Below are positions 1 through 11,619 of a stretch of 64,000 nt of DNA, piece by piece. Position numbers and translations under genes: made by a program. How positions within the stretch are numbered: the first letter of the stretch is position 1; the number at the start of each line of letters is the position of its first letter. A model generated the notes under the pieces. That model saw nothing but the letters and a program-made list of their open reading frames with translations. It ran no database searches and was not told where the DNA came from. This stretch comes from Mycobacterium sp. 141. GTDB lineage: Bacteria > Actinomycetota > Actinomycetes > Mycobacteriales > Mycobacteriaceae. The DNA lies in NCBI RefSeq assembly GCF_000382405.1, contig NZ_KB908256.1:453569-517568 (forward strand). The letters are read 5' to 3'.

Positions 1-2608
1 GGAGAACTTCAAGACACAGGGCGGGCTCACCACCAACGCGGTGTACGGCTTCACCGCAATGCTGATCAATCTGCTGCGCGATGAGCAGCCCAGTCACGTT
101 GCCGCTGCGTTCGACGTGTCCCGCAAGACATTCCGCAAGGACAAGTATCCGGAATACAAGGAGGGGCGCTCGGCCACGCCCGACGAATTCCGGGGCCAGA
201 TCGACATCACCAAAGAGGTGCTGAACGCGCTCGGCATCACGGTGCTCTCCGAGGAGGGCTTCGAGGCCGACGACATCATCGCCACCCTTGCCACGCAGGC
301 GCAGGATGCCGGATATCGGGTACTGGTCGTCACCGGCGACCGGGACTCGCTGCAGTTGGTCAGCGACGACGTCACGGTGCTGTATCCGGTCAGGGGCGTC
401 AGCGAGCTGACCCGGTTCACTCCCGACGCCGTCGTCGCCAAATATGGGCTCACGCCCACCCAATACCCCGACTTTGCCGCGCTGCGCGGTGACCCGAGCG
501 ACAACCTGCCCGGTATACCGGGCGTGGGGGAGAAGACGGCCACCAAGTGGATCCTCGAGCACGGCTCGCTGCAGAGCCTCGTCGACAACGTCGACATGAT
601 CAAGGGCAAGGTCGGGGATGCGTTGCGCGCCAATCTCTCCAGCGTCGTTCTCAACCGTGAGCTGACCGAGCTGGTCAAGAATGTGCCGTTGGCGCAGACG
701 CCCGACACGCTGCGGATGCTGCCGTGGGACCGCGACCACATCCACCGGCTGTTCGACGACCTGGAGTTCCGGGTGTTGCGCGACAGGCTGTTCGACACCC
801 TCAGCTCCGCTGACCCTGAGGTCGAGGCCGGCTTCGAGGTACGCGGCGGCGTGCTCGCGCCCGGTGAGTTGGCGCCCTGGTTGGCCGAGCACAGCAATGG
901 CCGTCGTTTCGGGTTGGCGGTGGTCGGCACCCACCGAGCTTTCGACTCCGATGCCACTGCGTTGGCCATCGCCGCGGCCGACGGCGAGGGCTGTTACCTC
1001 GACACCACGACACTGACTCCTGACGACGAGGCGGCACTTGCGTCGTGGCTGGCCGATCCGGGACCGCCGAAGGCGCTGCACGAGGCCAAGCTCGCCATGC
1101 ACGACCTGGCCGGGCGTAGCTGGAACCTGGCGGGGGTGACTTCCGACACCGCGCTTGCGGCCTACCTGGTGCGGCCCGGGCAGCGTAGCTTTGCCCTCGA
1201 CGACCTGTCCCTGCGTTATCTCAAACGCGAATTGCGCGCCGAAGACACCGGACAGCAACAGCTTTCGCTGCTCGACGACACCGAGGGAGTCGACGAGCAA
1301 GCCGTGCAGACGCTGCTCTTGCGGGCCTCGGCGGTCGGTGACCTCGCCGACGCGCTCGACGAGGAGCTCGCGCGGATCGACTCGTCGTCACTGCTGGGGC
1401 GTATGGAGCTGCCCGTGCAACGAGTGCTCGCCGAGATGGAACACACGGGGATCGCGGTCGACAGTGAGCGCCTCAAGGAATTGCAGAGCGACTTCGCCGA
1501 CCAGATCCGCGATGCCGCCGAGGCCGCGTACGCCGTGATCGGCAAGCAGATCAACCTCGGCTCGCCCAAACAGCTGCAGGTCGTGCTGTTCGACGAGCTG
1601 GAGATGCCGAAGACCAAACGCACCAAGACCGGCTACACCACCGACGCCGACGCGTTGCAGTCGTTGTTCGACAAGACCGGGCACCCGTTCCTGCAGCACA
1701 TGCTCACCCACCGTGACGCCACCCGGCTCAAGGTGACCGTCGACGGCCTGCTGAACTCGGTGGCCTCCGACGGGCGCATTCACACCACGTTCAACCAGAC
1801 CATCGCCGCGACGGGCCGGCTCTCGTCGACCGAGCCCAACCTGCAGAACATCCCGATCCGCACCGAGGCGGGTCGGCGCATCCGAGACGCGTTTGTGGTA
1901 GGCGACGGTTACGCCGAGCTCATGACGGCCGACTACAGCCAGATCGAGATGCGCATCATGGCCCACCTCTCCGGCGACGAGGGCCTGATCGAAGCGTTCA
2001 ACACCGGGGAAGACCTGCATTCGTTCGTGGCGTCCCGTGCGTTCGAGGTACCGATCGACGAGGTGACACCCGAGCTGCGGCGACGGGTCAAGGCGATGTC
2101 CTACGGGCTGGCCTACGGTTTGAGCGCCTACGGCCTGGCCAGCCAACTCAAGATCTCCACCGAAGAGGCGAAGGTGCAGATGGAGCAGTACTTCGCCCGG
2201 TTCGGCGGCATCCGCGACTATCTCCGCGACGTCGTCGACCAGGCCCGCAAGGACGGCTACACCTCGACGGTGTTCGGGCGCCGGCGCTATCTGCCCGAGC
2301 TGGACAGCAGCAACCGCAATGTCCGCGAGGCCGCCGAGCGGGCCGCGCTTAACGCACCGATCCAGGGCAGTGCGGCCGACATCATCAAGGTCGCGATGAT
2401 CAACGTCGACGAGGCCATCACATCGGCCGGCCTGACATCACGCATGCTGCTGCAGGTGCACGACGAACTACTGTTCGAGGTCGCCGAAGGGGAGCGGGAC
2501 ACTCTCGAGGCGCTGGTGCGTGAGCACATGGGTAACGCCTACTCCCTGGACGTTCCGTTGGAGGTGTCGGTCGGATATGGCCGCACCTGGGATGCGGCAG
2601 CCCACTAG
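1..2608 (+). CDS. polA: DNA polymerase I, 5'-truncated by window edge
   Basis: Family A DNA polymerase for Okazaki-fragment processing and repair synthesis. The frame is open from base 2, ahead of the first GTG at 41, and reads as the N-terminal 5'-nuclease domain, so roughly 40 residues lie outside the window. Numbering from the GTG at 41, the 5'-3' nuclease/H3TH region covers about residues 1-260 (GDPSDNLPGIPGVGEKTA), a degenerate 3'-5' exonuclease-like region follows to about 460, and the polymerase domain is C-terminal. Polymerase motif A is DYSQIEMRIMAH and motif C is QVHDELLFE, both intact. As known for mycobacterial PolA, proofreading is expected to be lost. It ends 8 nt before the exporter gene. 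Identification is very secure. Confidence 0.97.
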   Translation, partial: ENFKTQGGLTTNAVYGFTAMLINLLRDEQPSHVAAAFDVSRKTFRKDKYPEYKEGRSATPDEFRGQIDITKEVLNALGITVLSEEGFEADDIIATLATQAQDAGYRVLVVTGDRDSLQLVSDDVTVLYPVRGVSELTRFTPDAVVAKYGLTPTQYPDFAALRGDPSDNLPGIPGVGEKTATKWILEHGSLQSLVDNVDMIKGKVGDALRANLSSVVLNRELTELVKNVPLAQTPDTLRMLPWDRDHIHRLFDDLEFRVLRDRLFDTLSSADPEVEAGFEVRGGVLAPGELAPWLAEHSNGRRFGLAVVGTHRAFDSDATALAIAAADGEGCYLDTTTLTPDDEAALASWLADPGPPKALHEAKLAMHDLAGRSWNLAGVTSDTALAAYLVRPGQRSFALDDLSLRYLKRELRAEDTGQQQLSLLDDTEGVDEQAVQTLLLRASAVGDLADALDEELARIDSSSLLGRMELPVQRVLAEMEHTGIAVDSERLKELQSDFADQIRDAAEAAYAVIGKQINLGSPKQLQVVLFDELEMPKTKRTKTGYTTDADALQSLFDKTGHPFLQHMLTHRDATRLKVTVDGLLNSVASDGRIHTTFNQTIAATGRLSSTEPNLQNIPIRTEAGRRIRDAFVVGDGYAELMTADYSQIEMRIMAHLSGDEGLIEAFNTGEDLHSFVASRAFEVPIDEVTPELRRRVKAMSYGLAYGLSAYGLASQLKISTEEAKVQMEQYFARFGGIRDYLRDVVDQARKDGYTSTVFGRRRYLPELDSSNRNVREAAERAALNAPIQGSAADIIKVAMINVDEAITSAGLTSRMLLQVHDELLFEVAEGERDTLEALVREHMGNAYSLDVPLEVSVGYGRTWDAAAH

Positions 2609-2616
2609 TCCGCGCC

Positions 2617-3903
2617 ATGACAGAGTCGCTCGCCAACGATCAGGTCAGTTTCGTCGCTCGGCTGGGCGCGGCGATGGGCGCCGCGAACTATCCGGTCACC
2701 CTGGTCCGACAGATGGTGCAGCGCTCGTCCGCCGCATACGGCGTGCCCAACGACTTCGTCGCCTTTCCCAACTATGTCCAGGTGGTGGGGCCGGCGACCG
2801 AGTCCGGAACGGTGGTCAAATCGGCGTACCTCACCAGTGAGCTGCGATTCGACCAGATTTTCCCGCTGGCACGATTGGTGTCCGACGCGATGGCGGGCCG
2901 CGTCCGGCCCGCGGACGGTGAGAGCCGCCTCGACCGCATCCTGGCGATGCAGAGCCGGTATCCCGGCTGGGTCTCGGTGCTGGGATACAGCGTGCAGAGC
3001 GCCGGGCTTGCTCTGGTGCTGGAGCCGACGCTGGTGAACCTTGCCGCGGCGGCGGTGCTCGGCTTGATGGTCGGCCTGTTCTGCGCGGCGGGGCGACGTG
3101 TCGCGATGTTGCAGCACCTGGTCCCCACCATCAGCGCGTTCGCGGTGTCGGTGATCTGCATGTCCGGCGCCCACTACCTGGGATACGACCATGTGAGCCT
3201 GCGGGCGCTGATCCCACCGTTGGCGATGTTCCTGCCGGGTGCCGCGATCACCATGGCAGTCGTCGAGTTGACGGCCCGCGACGTCATCTCCGGGTCGAGC
3301 CGACTGATAGCGGGCTTCATGCAGATCGCGCAATTGGCGTTCGGGATCCTGATCGCCACCCAAGTGCTCGGTGCGGACGGCAGCCAGCTCAGCCCCGACC
3401 CCATCAACAAGATCGGCGCGTGGGCGCCGTGGGCTGGCGTCGCGGTGTACGCCGTCGGCGTGATGCTGTTCTTGGCACCCCCATTGTGGTTTTTGCCGTG
3501 GCTGGCCGTGATCGTCTATACGGCGTTCGCCGCCCAGTTCATCGGGGATCTGGTGTTGGGCAGTTACGCCAGCGGCTTCTGCGGTGGTCTCGTGCTGACC
3601 GTGTCAGCGCTCGTCATCTCCCGGCGCCGGAGCGCACCACCCGCGATCACCCTCATCCTGCCCGGGTTTTGGCTGCTGGTACCGGGTTCGATGGGCCTGA
3701 TCGGGGTGACCGAGTTGTTCGGAGCGGAAGGCGACTCGGCGTTCCCCGCCACCGTGATCTCGATGATTTCGGTTTCGCTCGGTCTGCAGGCGGGGCTGGT
3801 GATCTGGGAACTGGCCAAGCACAACACCTCGCGGCGCTCGTCCAGGCCCAGCCCGCCCGACCCGACGGACTCTGCTGCGGGGGCAACATCCGGCGCGTGG
3901 TAG
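2617..3903 (+). CDS. threonine/serine exporter (ThrE) family membrane protein
   Basis: A 428-residue multi-pass membrane protein that starts with ATG 8 nt after polA, so the two are probably co-transcribed. The first ~130 residues are soluble and resemble the ThrE N-terminal domain. About ten hydrophobic segments follow (residues ~130-410, e.g. around VLGLMVGLFCAAGRRVAML), and the C-terminal half resembles the second ThrE (ThrE_2) membrane domain. The short tail after residue 405 is polar and Pro/Ser rich. The family exports threonine and serine by proton antiport in Corynebacterium; the substrate here is inferred. I recall no gene at this place in M. tuberculosis. Confidence 0.82.
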   Translation: MTESLANDQVSFVARLGAAMGAANYPVTLVRQMVQRSSAAYGVPNDFVAFPNYVQVVGPATESGTVVKSAYLTSELRFDQIFPLARLVSDAMAGRVRPADGESRLDRILAMQSRYPGWVSVLGYSVQSAGLALVLEPTLVNLAAAAVLGLMVGLFCAAGRRVAMLQHLVPTISAFAVSVICMSGAHYLGYDHVSLRALIPPLAMFLPGAAITMAVVELTARDVISGSSRLIAGFMQIAQLAFGILIATQVLGADGSQLSPDPINKIGAWAPWAGVAVYAVGVMLFLAPPLWFLPWLAVIVYTAFAAQFIGDLVLGSYASGFCGGLVLTVSALVISRRRSAPPAITLILPGFWLLVPGSMGLIGVTELFGAEGDSAFPATVISMISVSLGLQAGLVIWELAKHNTSRRSSRPSPPDPTDSAAGATSGAW

Positions 3904-3988
3904 TTGAGGCGCGTGGTAGTTGATGTGCCAGCCCAGGATCGGCGCCGCCGAGCGTGCACTGCGGGCCCAGGATCGACGCGGACCGGGT

Positions 3989-4018
3989 TTGTCCAGCGTG
4001 TCCTTGGTCGAGTACGCT
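3989..4018 (+). promoter_or_regulatory. candidate SigA-type promoter for rpsA
   Basis: TTGTCC at 3989-3994 and TACGCT at 4013-4018 are separated by 18 nt and lie about 120 nt before the rpsA start codon. They fit a mycobacterial -35/-10 loosely. The 233-nt gap between the exporter gene and rpsA holds no other credible gene. Visual pattern only. Confidence 0.3.
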
Positions 4019-4041
4019 CTAGAAGTACCTGTGTGTTGACT

Positions 4042-4053
4042 CAGGTGCACCTG
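4042..4053. promoter_or_regulatory. 12-bp perfect palindrome in the rpsA leader
   Basis: CAGGTGCACCTG is its own reverse complement. It sits 84 nt upstream of the rpsA ATG, just downstream of the candidate promoter, and an outer ACCTG (4027-4031) can also pair with CAGGT here. It may be a protein operator or part of a leader hairpin used in autoregulation, as is known for S1 in other bacteria. The function is not shown by the sequence. Confidence 0.3.
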
Positions 4054-4136
4054 CATGATCTCGGCGTCCGCGCCGAACCAAAAATACGCAAGTTTCCATG
4101 TCCCTACGATTCAACCTGTCCGGAGCAACCCACCAC

Positions 4137-5576
4137 ATGCCAAGTCCCTCCGTCACCTCGCCGCAAGTAGCCGTCAACGACATCGGCTCGGCCGAGGACT
4201 TTCTCGCCGCCATCGACAAGACCATCAAATACTTCAACGATGGCGACATCGTCGAAGGGACCATCGTCAAGGTGGACCGTGACGAGGTCCTGCTCGACAT
4301 CGGCTACAAGACCGAAGGTGTCATTCCTTCCCGCGAACTCTCCATCAAGCACGACGTCGACCCCAACGAGGTCGTTTCCGTGGGCGATGAGGTCGAGGCA
4401 CTCGTCCTCACCAAGGAGGACAAGGAAGGTCGCCTGATCCTGTCCAAGAAGCGCGCTCAGTACGAGCGTGCCTGGGGCACCATCGAGGAGCTCAAGGACA
4501 AGGACGAGGCCGTCAAGGGCACCGTCATCGAGGTCGTCAAGGGTGGCCTGATCCTCGACATCGGCCTGCGCGGCTTCCTGCCCGCATCGCTGGTCGAGAT
4601 GCGTCGGGTCCGCGATCTGCAGCCGTACATCGGCAAGGAGATCGAGGCCAAGATCATCGAGCTGGACAAGAACCGCAACAACGTGGTGCTGAGCCGCCGC
4701 GCCTGGCTGGAGCAGACCCAGTCCGAGGTGCGCAGCGAATTCCTCAACCAGCTCACCAAGGGCGCCATCCGCAAGGGTGTCGTGTCCTCGATCGTCAACT
4801 TCGGCGCGTTCGTCGATCTCGGCGGTGTCGACGGCCTGGTGCACGTCTCCGAGCTGTCCTGGAAGCACATCGACCACCCGTCCGAGGTGGTTCAGGTGGG
4901 CGACGAGGTCACCGTCGAGGTGCTCGACGTCGACATGGACCGCGAGCGGGTTTCGTTGTCGCTCAAGGCGACTCAGGAAGACCCGTGGCGTCACTTCGCC
5001 CGTACCCATGCGATCGGGCAGATCGTGCCGGGCAAGGTCACCAAGCTGGTGCCGTTCGGTGCGTTCGTCCGCGTCGAGGAGGGCATCGAGGGTCTGGTGC
5101 ACATCTCGGAGCTGTCCGAGCGCCACGTCGAGGTCCCCGATCAGGTGGTCGCCGTCGGCGACGACGCGATGGTCAAGGTCATCGACATCGACCTGGAGCG
5201 GCGCCGCATTTCGTTGAGCCTCAAGCAGGCCAACGAGGACTACACCGAGGAGTTCGACCCGTCGAAGTACGGCATGGCCGACAGCTACGACGATCAGGGC
5301 AACTACATCTTCCCCGAGGGCTTCGACGCCGAGAGCAACGAATGGCTCGAGGGCTTCGAGAAGCAGCGTGACGAATGGGAGGCCCGGTACGCCGAGGCCG
5401 AGCGTCGCCACAAGATGCACACCACCCAGATGGAGAAGTTCGCGGCTGCGGAGGCCGAGGCCGCCAGTGCCCCGCCGTCCAACAGTTCTTCGCGTTCGGA
5501 GGAGCCGACCGGTGGAACGTTGGCCAGCGATGCCCAGCTCGCCGCGCTGCGCGAGAAGCTCGCGGGCAACGCCTGA
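4137..5576 (+). CDS. rpsA: 30S ribosomal protein S1
   Basis: 479 residues. The ATG at 4137 is chosen because MPSPSVTSPQVAVNDIGS matches the mycobacterial RpsA N-terminus; the upstream in-frame ATG at 4098 would add 13 unrelated residues. Four S1 RNA-binding domains are visible, beginning near residues 34, 127, 216 and 298 (e.g. GAFVDLGGVDGLVHVSEL and GAFVRVEEGIEGLVHISEL). They are followed by an acidic, coiled, low-complexity C-terminal tail ending LREKLAGNA. S1 helps load mRNA on the 30S subunit and is linked to trans-translation in mycobacteria. The gene is followed by a strong terminator, so it probably forms its own unit. Confidence 0.97.
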   Translation: MPSPSVTSPQVAVNDIGSAEDFLAAIDKTIKYFNDGDIVEGTIVKVDRDEVLLDIGYKTEGVIPSRELSIKHDVDPNEVVSVGDEVEALVLTKEDKEGRLILSKKRAQYERAWGTIEELKDKDEAVKGTVIEVVKGGLILDIGLRGFLPASLVEMRRVRDLQPYIGKEIEAKIIELDKNRNNVVLSRRAWLEQTQSEVRSEFLNQLTKGAIRKGVVSSIVNFGAFVDLGGVDGLVHVSELSWKHIDHPSEVVQVGDEVTVEVLDVDMDRERVSLSLKATQEDPWRHFARTHAIGQIVPGKVTKLVPFGAFVRVEEGIEGLVHISELSERHVEVPDQVVAVGDDAMVKVIDIDLERRRISLSLKQANEDYTEEFDPSKYGMADSYDDQGNYIFPEGFDAESNEWLEGFEKQRDEWEARYAEAERRHKMHTTQMEKFAAAEAEAASAPPSNSSSRSEEPTGGTLASDAQLAALREKLAGNA

Positions 5577-5592
5577 GGCGAAGCCATAGCAT

Positions 5593-5631
5593 GAAGAACT
5601 CCCCGGCTCAGTACGAGCCGGGGAGTTCTTC
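5593..5631 (+). terminator. strong hairpin terminator after rpsA
   Basis: A perfect 16-bp stem, 5593-5608 pairing with 5616-5631, with a 7-nt loop, begins 16 nt after the rpsA stop codon. There is no long T-run, which is usual for mycobacterial terminators. It separates rpsA from coaE. Confidence 0.85.
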
Positions 5632-5658
5632 ATTCGGGGCCACTGAGACACTGTTGCC

Positions 5659-6843
5659 GTGCTTCGCATCGGGTTGACCGGCGGGATCGGCGCCGGGAAG
5701 TCAACGGTCTCGGCTACATTCGCAGACCTCGGCGGCATCCTCGTCGACGGCGATGTCATCGCCCGAGAGGTGGTTGAGCCCGGGACCGAGGGGCTGGCCA
5801 AGCTGGTTGACGCGTTCGGTGCCGGCATCCTGCTGCCGGACGGTGCGCTGAACCGCCCCGCGTTGGCGGCGGTGGCCTTCAGTGACGACGAGAAGCGCGC
5901 AACGCTGAACGGAATCGTGCATCCGCTGGTGGCGCACCGGCGTTCGGAGCTCATCGCACGTGCAATCGAGGCCGAGAAAAACCCAGTGATCGTCGAGGAC
6001 ATCCCGCTGCTGGTGGAGTCCCAGATGGCGCCGTTGTTCCCGCTGGTGGTGATCGTCAACGCCGACGTCGAAACACGGGTCAAGCGGCTCATCGCCTACC
6101 GCGGTTTCAGCGAAGAGGATGCACGCGCCCGCGTCGCTGCGCAGGCCACCGAGGCGCAGCGCCGTGCGGTGGCCGACGTCTGGCTGGACAACTCCGGTTC
6201 CGCCGGCGCGCTGGTCGAGCAGGCCCGTGACCTCTGGCACGAGCGCATCCTGCCGTTCGCGCACAATCTGCAGGTCCGCGAACCCGTGCGGGTACCGCCC
6301 AAGGTCGTACCCTACGACGCGTCATGGCCCGATCAGGCCCGGCGCATCATCGCCCGGCTGAACGCGGCCTGCGGGCACCGTGCGGTGCGGATCGATCACA
6401 TCGGTTCGACGGCGGTGCCTGGTATGGACGCCAAAGACGTCATCGACATCCAGATCACCGTGGCGTCCCTAGATGTCGCCGTCGAATTCGATGGGCCACT
6501 GTTGAACGCCGGTTATCCGCTGGTCCCGACGATCACGTACGACAACCCGCACGCGGGGCCGCATTCGGGTGATCCGGCGTTGTGGCATAAGCGTTTTCAC
6601 GCATCGGCTGATCCAGGTCGGCCGACGAACGTGCACGTGCGGGTGGACGGAAGGCCGAATCAACAGTTCGCGTTGCTGTTCCGGGACTGGCTGGCCGCCA
6701 ACCCTGGCGTACAGCCTGAGTACCGCGAGATCAAGCGAGCAGCCCTGGCCGCACCGGACTACGCCGACGCCAAGGAACCGTGGTTCCTGGATGCCTACCG
6801 GCGAGCCTGGCTCTGGGCTGACAGCACCGGCTGGCGGCCTTAG
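5659..6843 (+). CDS. coaE: dephospho-CoA kinase fused to GrpB/UPF0157 domain
   Basis: A 394-residue protein starting at GTG 5659. The N-terminal ~200 residues are dephospho-CoA kinase, which phosphorylates the ribose 3'-OH of dephospho-CoA in the last step of CoA synthesis. The P-loop GGIGAGKS is at residues 8-15. The C-terminal part, from about residue 210 (VPYDASWPDQARRIIARL, IDHIGSTAVPGMDAKDVIDI), is a GrpB/UPF0157 nucleotidyltransferase-fold domain. This two-domain form is characteristic of mycobacterial CoaE. Its TAG stop (6841-6843) overlaps the TAA stop of the opposing gene (6840-6842), so transcription is convergent. Confidence 0.95.
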   Translation: MLRIGLTGGIGAGKSTVSATFADLGGILVDGDVIAREVVEPGTEGLAKLVDAFGAGILLPDGALNRPALAAVAFSDDEKRATLNGIVHPLVAHRRSELIARAIEAEKNPVIVEDIPLLVESQMAPLFPLVVIVNADVETRVKRLIAYRGFSEEDARARVAAQATEAQRRAVADVWLDNSGSAGALVEQARDLWHERILPFAHNLQVREPVRVPPKVVPYDASWPDQARRIIARLNAACGHRAVRIDHIGSTAVPGMDAKDVIDIQITVASLDVAVEFDGPLLNAGYPLVPTITYDNPHAGPHSGDPALWHKRFHASADPGRPTNVHVRVDGRPNQQFALLFRDWLAANPGVQPEYREIKRAALAAPDYADAKEPWFLDAYRRAWLWADSTGWRP

Positions 6844-7379
6844 CTCGCAGGCGGTGGTTCGACGGGCGGGTTGTCCGGAGAGGGGACCGCGGCGTCGACG
6901 GGTCCGGCGCCGGTCGACAGGGGTGCGCCGCACGCCAGGCTGCCGTAGGTCGGATCGTCGTGCGGGCGCGTCAGCCGCGGCCCGACCCAGGTGTCGGCCT
7001 GGGCGACAGTCTGGTCGTCTACGAGGATCTCGCAGTGCAGGTTCGCTGAATACGGCCAGTCGATGGATACCGTCATGCCGGCGAGCTGCGGCTCGGACAC
7101 CACCCCGGTGGCCTCGAAGATGCGGCCCGGCAGCATGGTGGGGTTGGCGCTGTTGATGTTGTTGTCGTCGATCTTGTAGGAGATCATCGCGTTGCGCGAA
7201 ACCCCGTCGATCCTGGCCCGGTACGTGGCGTTGTGCAGTTGCTGGGCTGGCTGCGGTGCCGCACTGGGCTGGGACGGTGCTTCGGGGTCGGCTGCCGCCG
7301 TCCCGGGAATCAACTGCGCGCCGAAGAGCAGTCCTGCCAGTGCGGCAGCCGTCACCCCGGCGTACTTAGTTGGGCTCAT
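6840..7379 (-). CDS. conserved exported protein, function unknown
   Basis: 179 residues from the ATG at 7379-7377; an upstream in-frame start would precede the signal peptide with 19 unlikely residues. The N-terminus is a Sec signal peptide: a Lys at residue 5, a hydrophobic core to about residue 32, and a cleavage site near GTAAA|DPE. The mature part has a proline-rich linker, then a compact domain with two Cys (LHCEILVD and SLACGAP) that could form a disulfide, and a Pro-rich tail. It reads away from uvrB together with the DUF402 gene, whose stop lies 11 nt upstream of this start. I do not recognise a function. Confidence 0.75.
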   Translation of the reverse strand: MSPTKYAGVTAAALAGLLFGAQLIPGTAAADPEAPSQPSAAPQPAQQLHNATYRARIDGVSRNAMISYKIDDNNINSANPTMLPGRIFEATGVVSEPQLAGMTVSIDWPYSANLHCEILVDDQTVAQADTWVGPRLTRPHDDPTYGSLACGAPLSTGAGPVDAAVPSPDNPPVEPPPAS

Positions 7380-7390
7380 GATTGCCGACC

Positions 7391-7831
7391 TTACAAGGTC
7401 CGCCACGTGAGGGCCATGCCGTTGCCGGCAAGCCACCGGTCGAGGTCATAGTCGTGGCGGGCCAACCCGTCGATGGTTCCCGCAGCGGTCTCGATCGCCT
7501 GCTCGGCGGTCTCCGGGCTGAGCAGGCCGTGCCGTACCGCCGTCATCAATTCGTCCACGTCGTCCAGTTCGACGCCGATTCCCGTGCGTACCACCAGGTC
7601 GAGGTAGTGATCCTCCGAATACCACGCGGTCTCGCCCGGCGTGTACAGGCCGACGTCCAGGTAGAAGTCCTGGTCGCGCTCGTGGCCCGGGTTGAAGTGG
7701 AAGATCGTCGCGCGCAGCCCCAGCGGCGGCAGCAGCCACGACTGCAGGTAGTGGAACTGGGCGCGGCCCGGGGTTGGGCGCGCCAGGTACAGGCCCCACG
7801 GCGTGACGGTGTACACGTCGACCGCCCGCAC
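7391..7831 (-). CDS. DUF402 family protein (Rv1632c-like)
   Basis: 146 residues from GTG 7831. The core YLARPTPGRAQFHYLQSWLLPPLGL...NPGHERDQDFYLDVG resembles DUF402 (FomD-like) proteins, a fold linked to nucleotide or phosphonate chemistry in other members; the role here is unknown. The frame remains open upstream to 7906, and the extra codons read HPPKHETFDLVARTNTDPKGI, which looks like genuine protein. No ATG, GTG or TTG serves that segment; an ATT at 7897-7895 could. The true protein may therefore be 168 residues. The gene is divergent from uvrB, as in M. tuberculosis, with under 135 bp between the GTG and the uvrB ATG. Confidence 0.82.
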   Translation of the reverse strand: MRAVDVYTVTPWGLYLARPTPGRAQFHYLQSWLLPPLGLRATIFHFNPGHERDQDFYLDVGLYTPGETAWYSEDHYLDLVVRTGIGVELDDVDELMTAVRHGLLSPETAEQAIETAAGTIDGLARHDYDLDRWLAGNGMALTWRTL

Positions 7832-7964
7832 GATCCCTTTCGGGTCGGTGTTCGTGCGGGCGACCAGGTCGAATGTCTCGTGCTTGGGCGGGTGAATGGG
7901 GTCAGCCTACGCGGGTAGTGAACACCCCAGAAAGTTGTCGGAGGTCAGTTCTACCCTGGTGAAC

Positions 7965-10124
<2,160 letters not shown>

Positions 10125-10191
10125 GGCCGTGTCGAACCGAGCGACCGCCCTGCTTGACCTCAATGTTGGTTGAGCTCCTAGCGTCAATGTC

Positions 10192-11619
10192 GTGACCGAG
10201 ACCGTGGCGGCTGAATCCGAGGGGACTTGGCGGCAACTGCTGGGGCCCAAACACCTCGGTGCATCGACCGTGCTGGCCGGCGGTGTGCTGCTGTACGCGA
10301 CCAACGAGTTCATCACCATCAGCCTGTTGCCCAGCGCCGTCGCCGAGATCGGTGGTCACCGGTTGTACGCATGGGTCACCGCGGTGTATCTGGTCGCTTC
10401 GGTGGTCGCAGCGACGACGGTGCACTCGGTGCTCATGCGGATGGGTTCGCGTCGGGCGTATCTGCTGAGCCTCGCGGTGTTCGGAGCGGGCAGCCTCGCC
10501 TGCGCTCTGGCCCCCAGCATGCCTCTGCTGCTCGCGAGTCGCACTGTGCAGGGCTTCGCCGGCGGCCTGTTGGCCGGGCTCGGCTACGCCGTCATCAACA
10601 CCGCTCTGCCGAACACCTTGTGGACCAAGGCTTCTGCGCTGGTCTCGGCAATGTGGGGTGTCGGCACCGTGGTCGGCCCGGCGGCCGGCGGACTGTTCGC
10701 GCAGTGGGGGCTGTGGCGATGGGCGTTCGGCGTGCTCGCGGTGTTGACCATCGCGATGTCCGCGCTGGTGCCGGTCGCGTTGCCCGGCCGGGATCGTGCC
10801 GCTGAGCGAGCTCCGACGCCGGGGATCCCGGTGTGGTCGCTGGTGCTGCTCGGGGCGGCGGCGATAGCGGTGAGTGTGGCCGGTCTACCGCACGATGCAC
10901 GGGCAACGATTGTGATGTTGGTGGTCGGCCTCGGTCTGGTCGGCTGCTTCCTCGTGGTCGATCGACGGGCCACGTCGGCGGTGTTGCCGCCCAGCGCTTT
11001 CGGACCCGGACCGCTCAAGTGGATCTACCTGACCCTGGGCGCGCTGATGGCCGCCACCATGGTCGACATGTATGTGCCGTTGTTCGGCCAGCGGCTGGCT
11101 CACCTCACCCCGGTGGTGGCGGGATTCTTCGGGGCGGTGCTGTCGGTCGGCTGGACGGTCGGCGAGCTCGTCAGCGCGTCTGTCCGCAATCAGCGGGTGG
11201 TGGTCCGGGCGGTGGGGTTGGCGCCGCTGGTGGTTGGGGTCGGCCTGGCGTCGGCGGCAGCGCTGGTCCGCGACGGGATGGCGTTGGTGTCGGTGGCTGG
11301 ATGGGCGACGGCCTTGCTGGTCGCAGGTATAGGCATCGGCGTGGCATGGCCGCATCTGTCGGCCTGGGCGATGAGCAGTGTGAACGATCCGGCCGAGGGA
11401 CCTGCCGCGGCCGCAGCGATCAACACCGTGCAGCTGATCTGCGGGGCATTCGGTGCCGGGCTCGCCGGTATCGTTGTCAACCTGTCGAAGACCGGTGACG
11501 TGTCTGCTGCTCGGTATCTCTTCGGCGGCCTCGCGGTCCTGGCCTCGGTCGGGACGATCTCGTCGGTCCGTGCCGGGCGTCGACGATGCCGGTACTATTC
11601 CGACTCCGATTCGAGCTGA
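10192..11619 (+). CDS. MFS drug-efflux transporter (Rv1634-like)
   Basis: 475 residues from GTG 10192, 67 nt after uvrB. It has 12-14 hydrophobic segments across residues 25-460. The loop between TM2 and TM3 has RMGSRRAYLLSLAVFGAGSL, the MFS motif A region in degenerate form. The MWGVGTVVGPAAGGLFAQWG segment in TM5 is the antiporter motif C, which marks proton-coupled drug exporters of the DHA family. It is probably an exporter of small hydrophobic compounds. The last residues (RRRCRYYSDSDSS) are polar and cytoplasmic. In M. tuberculosis the gene after uvrB is the same type. Confidence 0.85.
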   Translation: MTETVAAESEGTWRQLLGPKHLGASTVLAGGVLLYATNEFITISLLPSAVAEIGGHRLYAWVTAVYLVASVVAATTVHSVLMRMGSRRAYLLSLAVFGAGSLACALAPSMPLLLASRTVQGFAGGLLAGLGYAVINTALPNTLWTKASALVSAMWGVGTVVGPAAGGLFAQWGLWRWAFGVLAVLTIAMSALVPVALPGRDRAAERAPTPGIPVWSLVLLGAAAIAVSVAGLPHDARATIVMLVVGLGLVGCFLVVDRRATSAVLPPSAFGPGPLKWIYLTLGALMAATMVDMYVPLFGQRLAHLTPVVAGFFGAVLSVGWTVGELVSASVRNQRVVVRAVGLAPLVVGVGLASAAALVRDGMALVSVAGWATALLVAGIGIGVAWPHLSAWAMSSVNDPAEGPAAAAAINTVQLICGAFGAGLAGIVVNLSKTGDVSAARYLFGGLAVLASVGTISSVRAGRRRCRYYSDSDSS

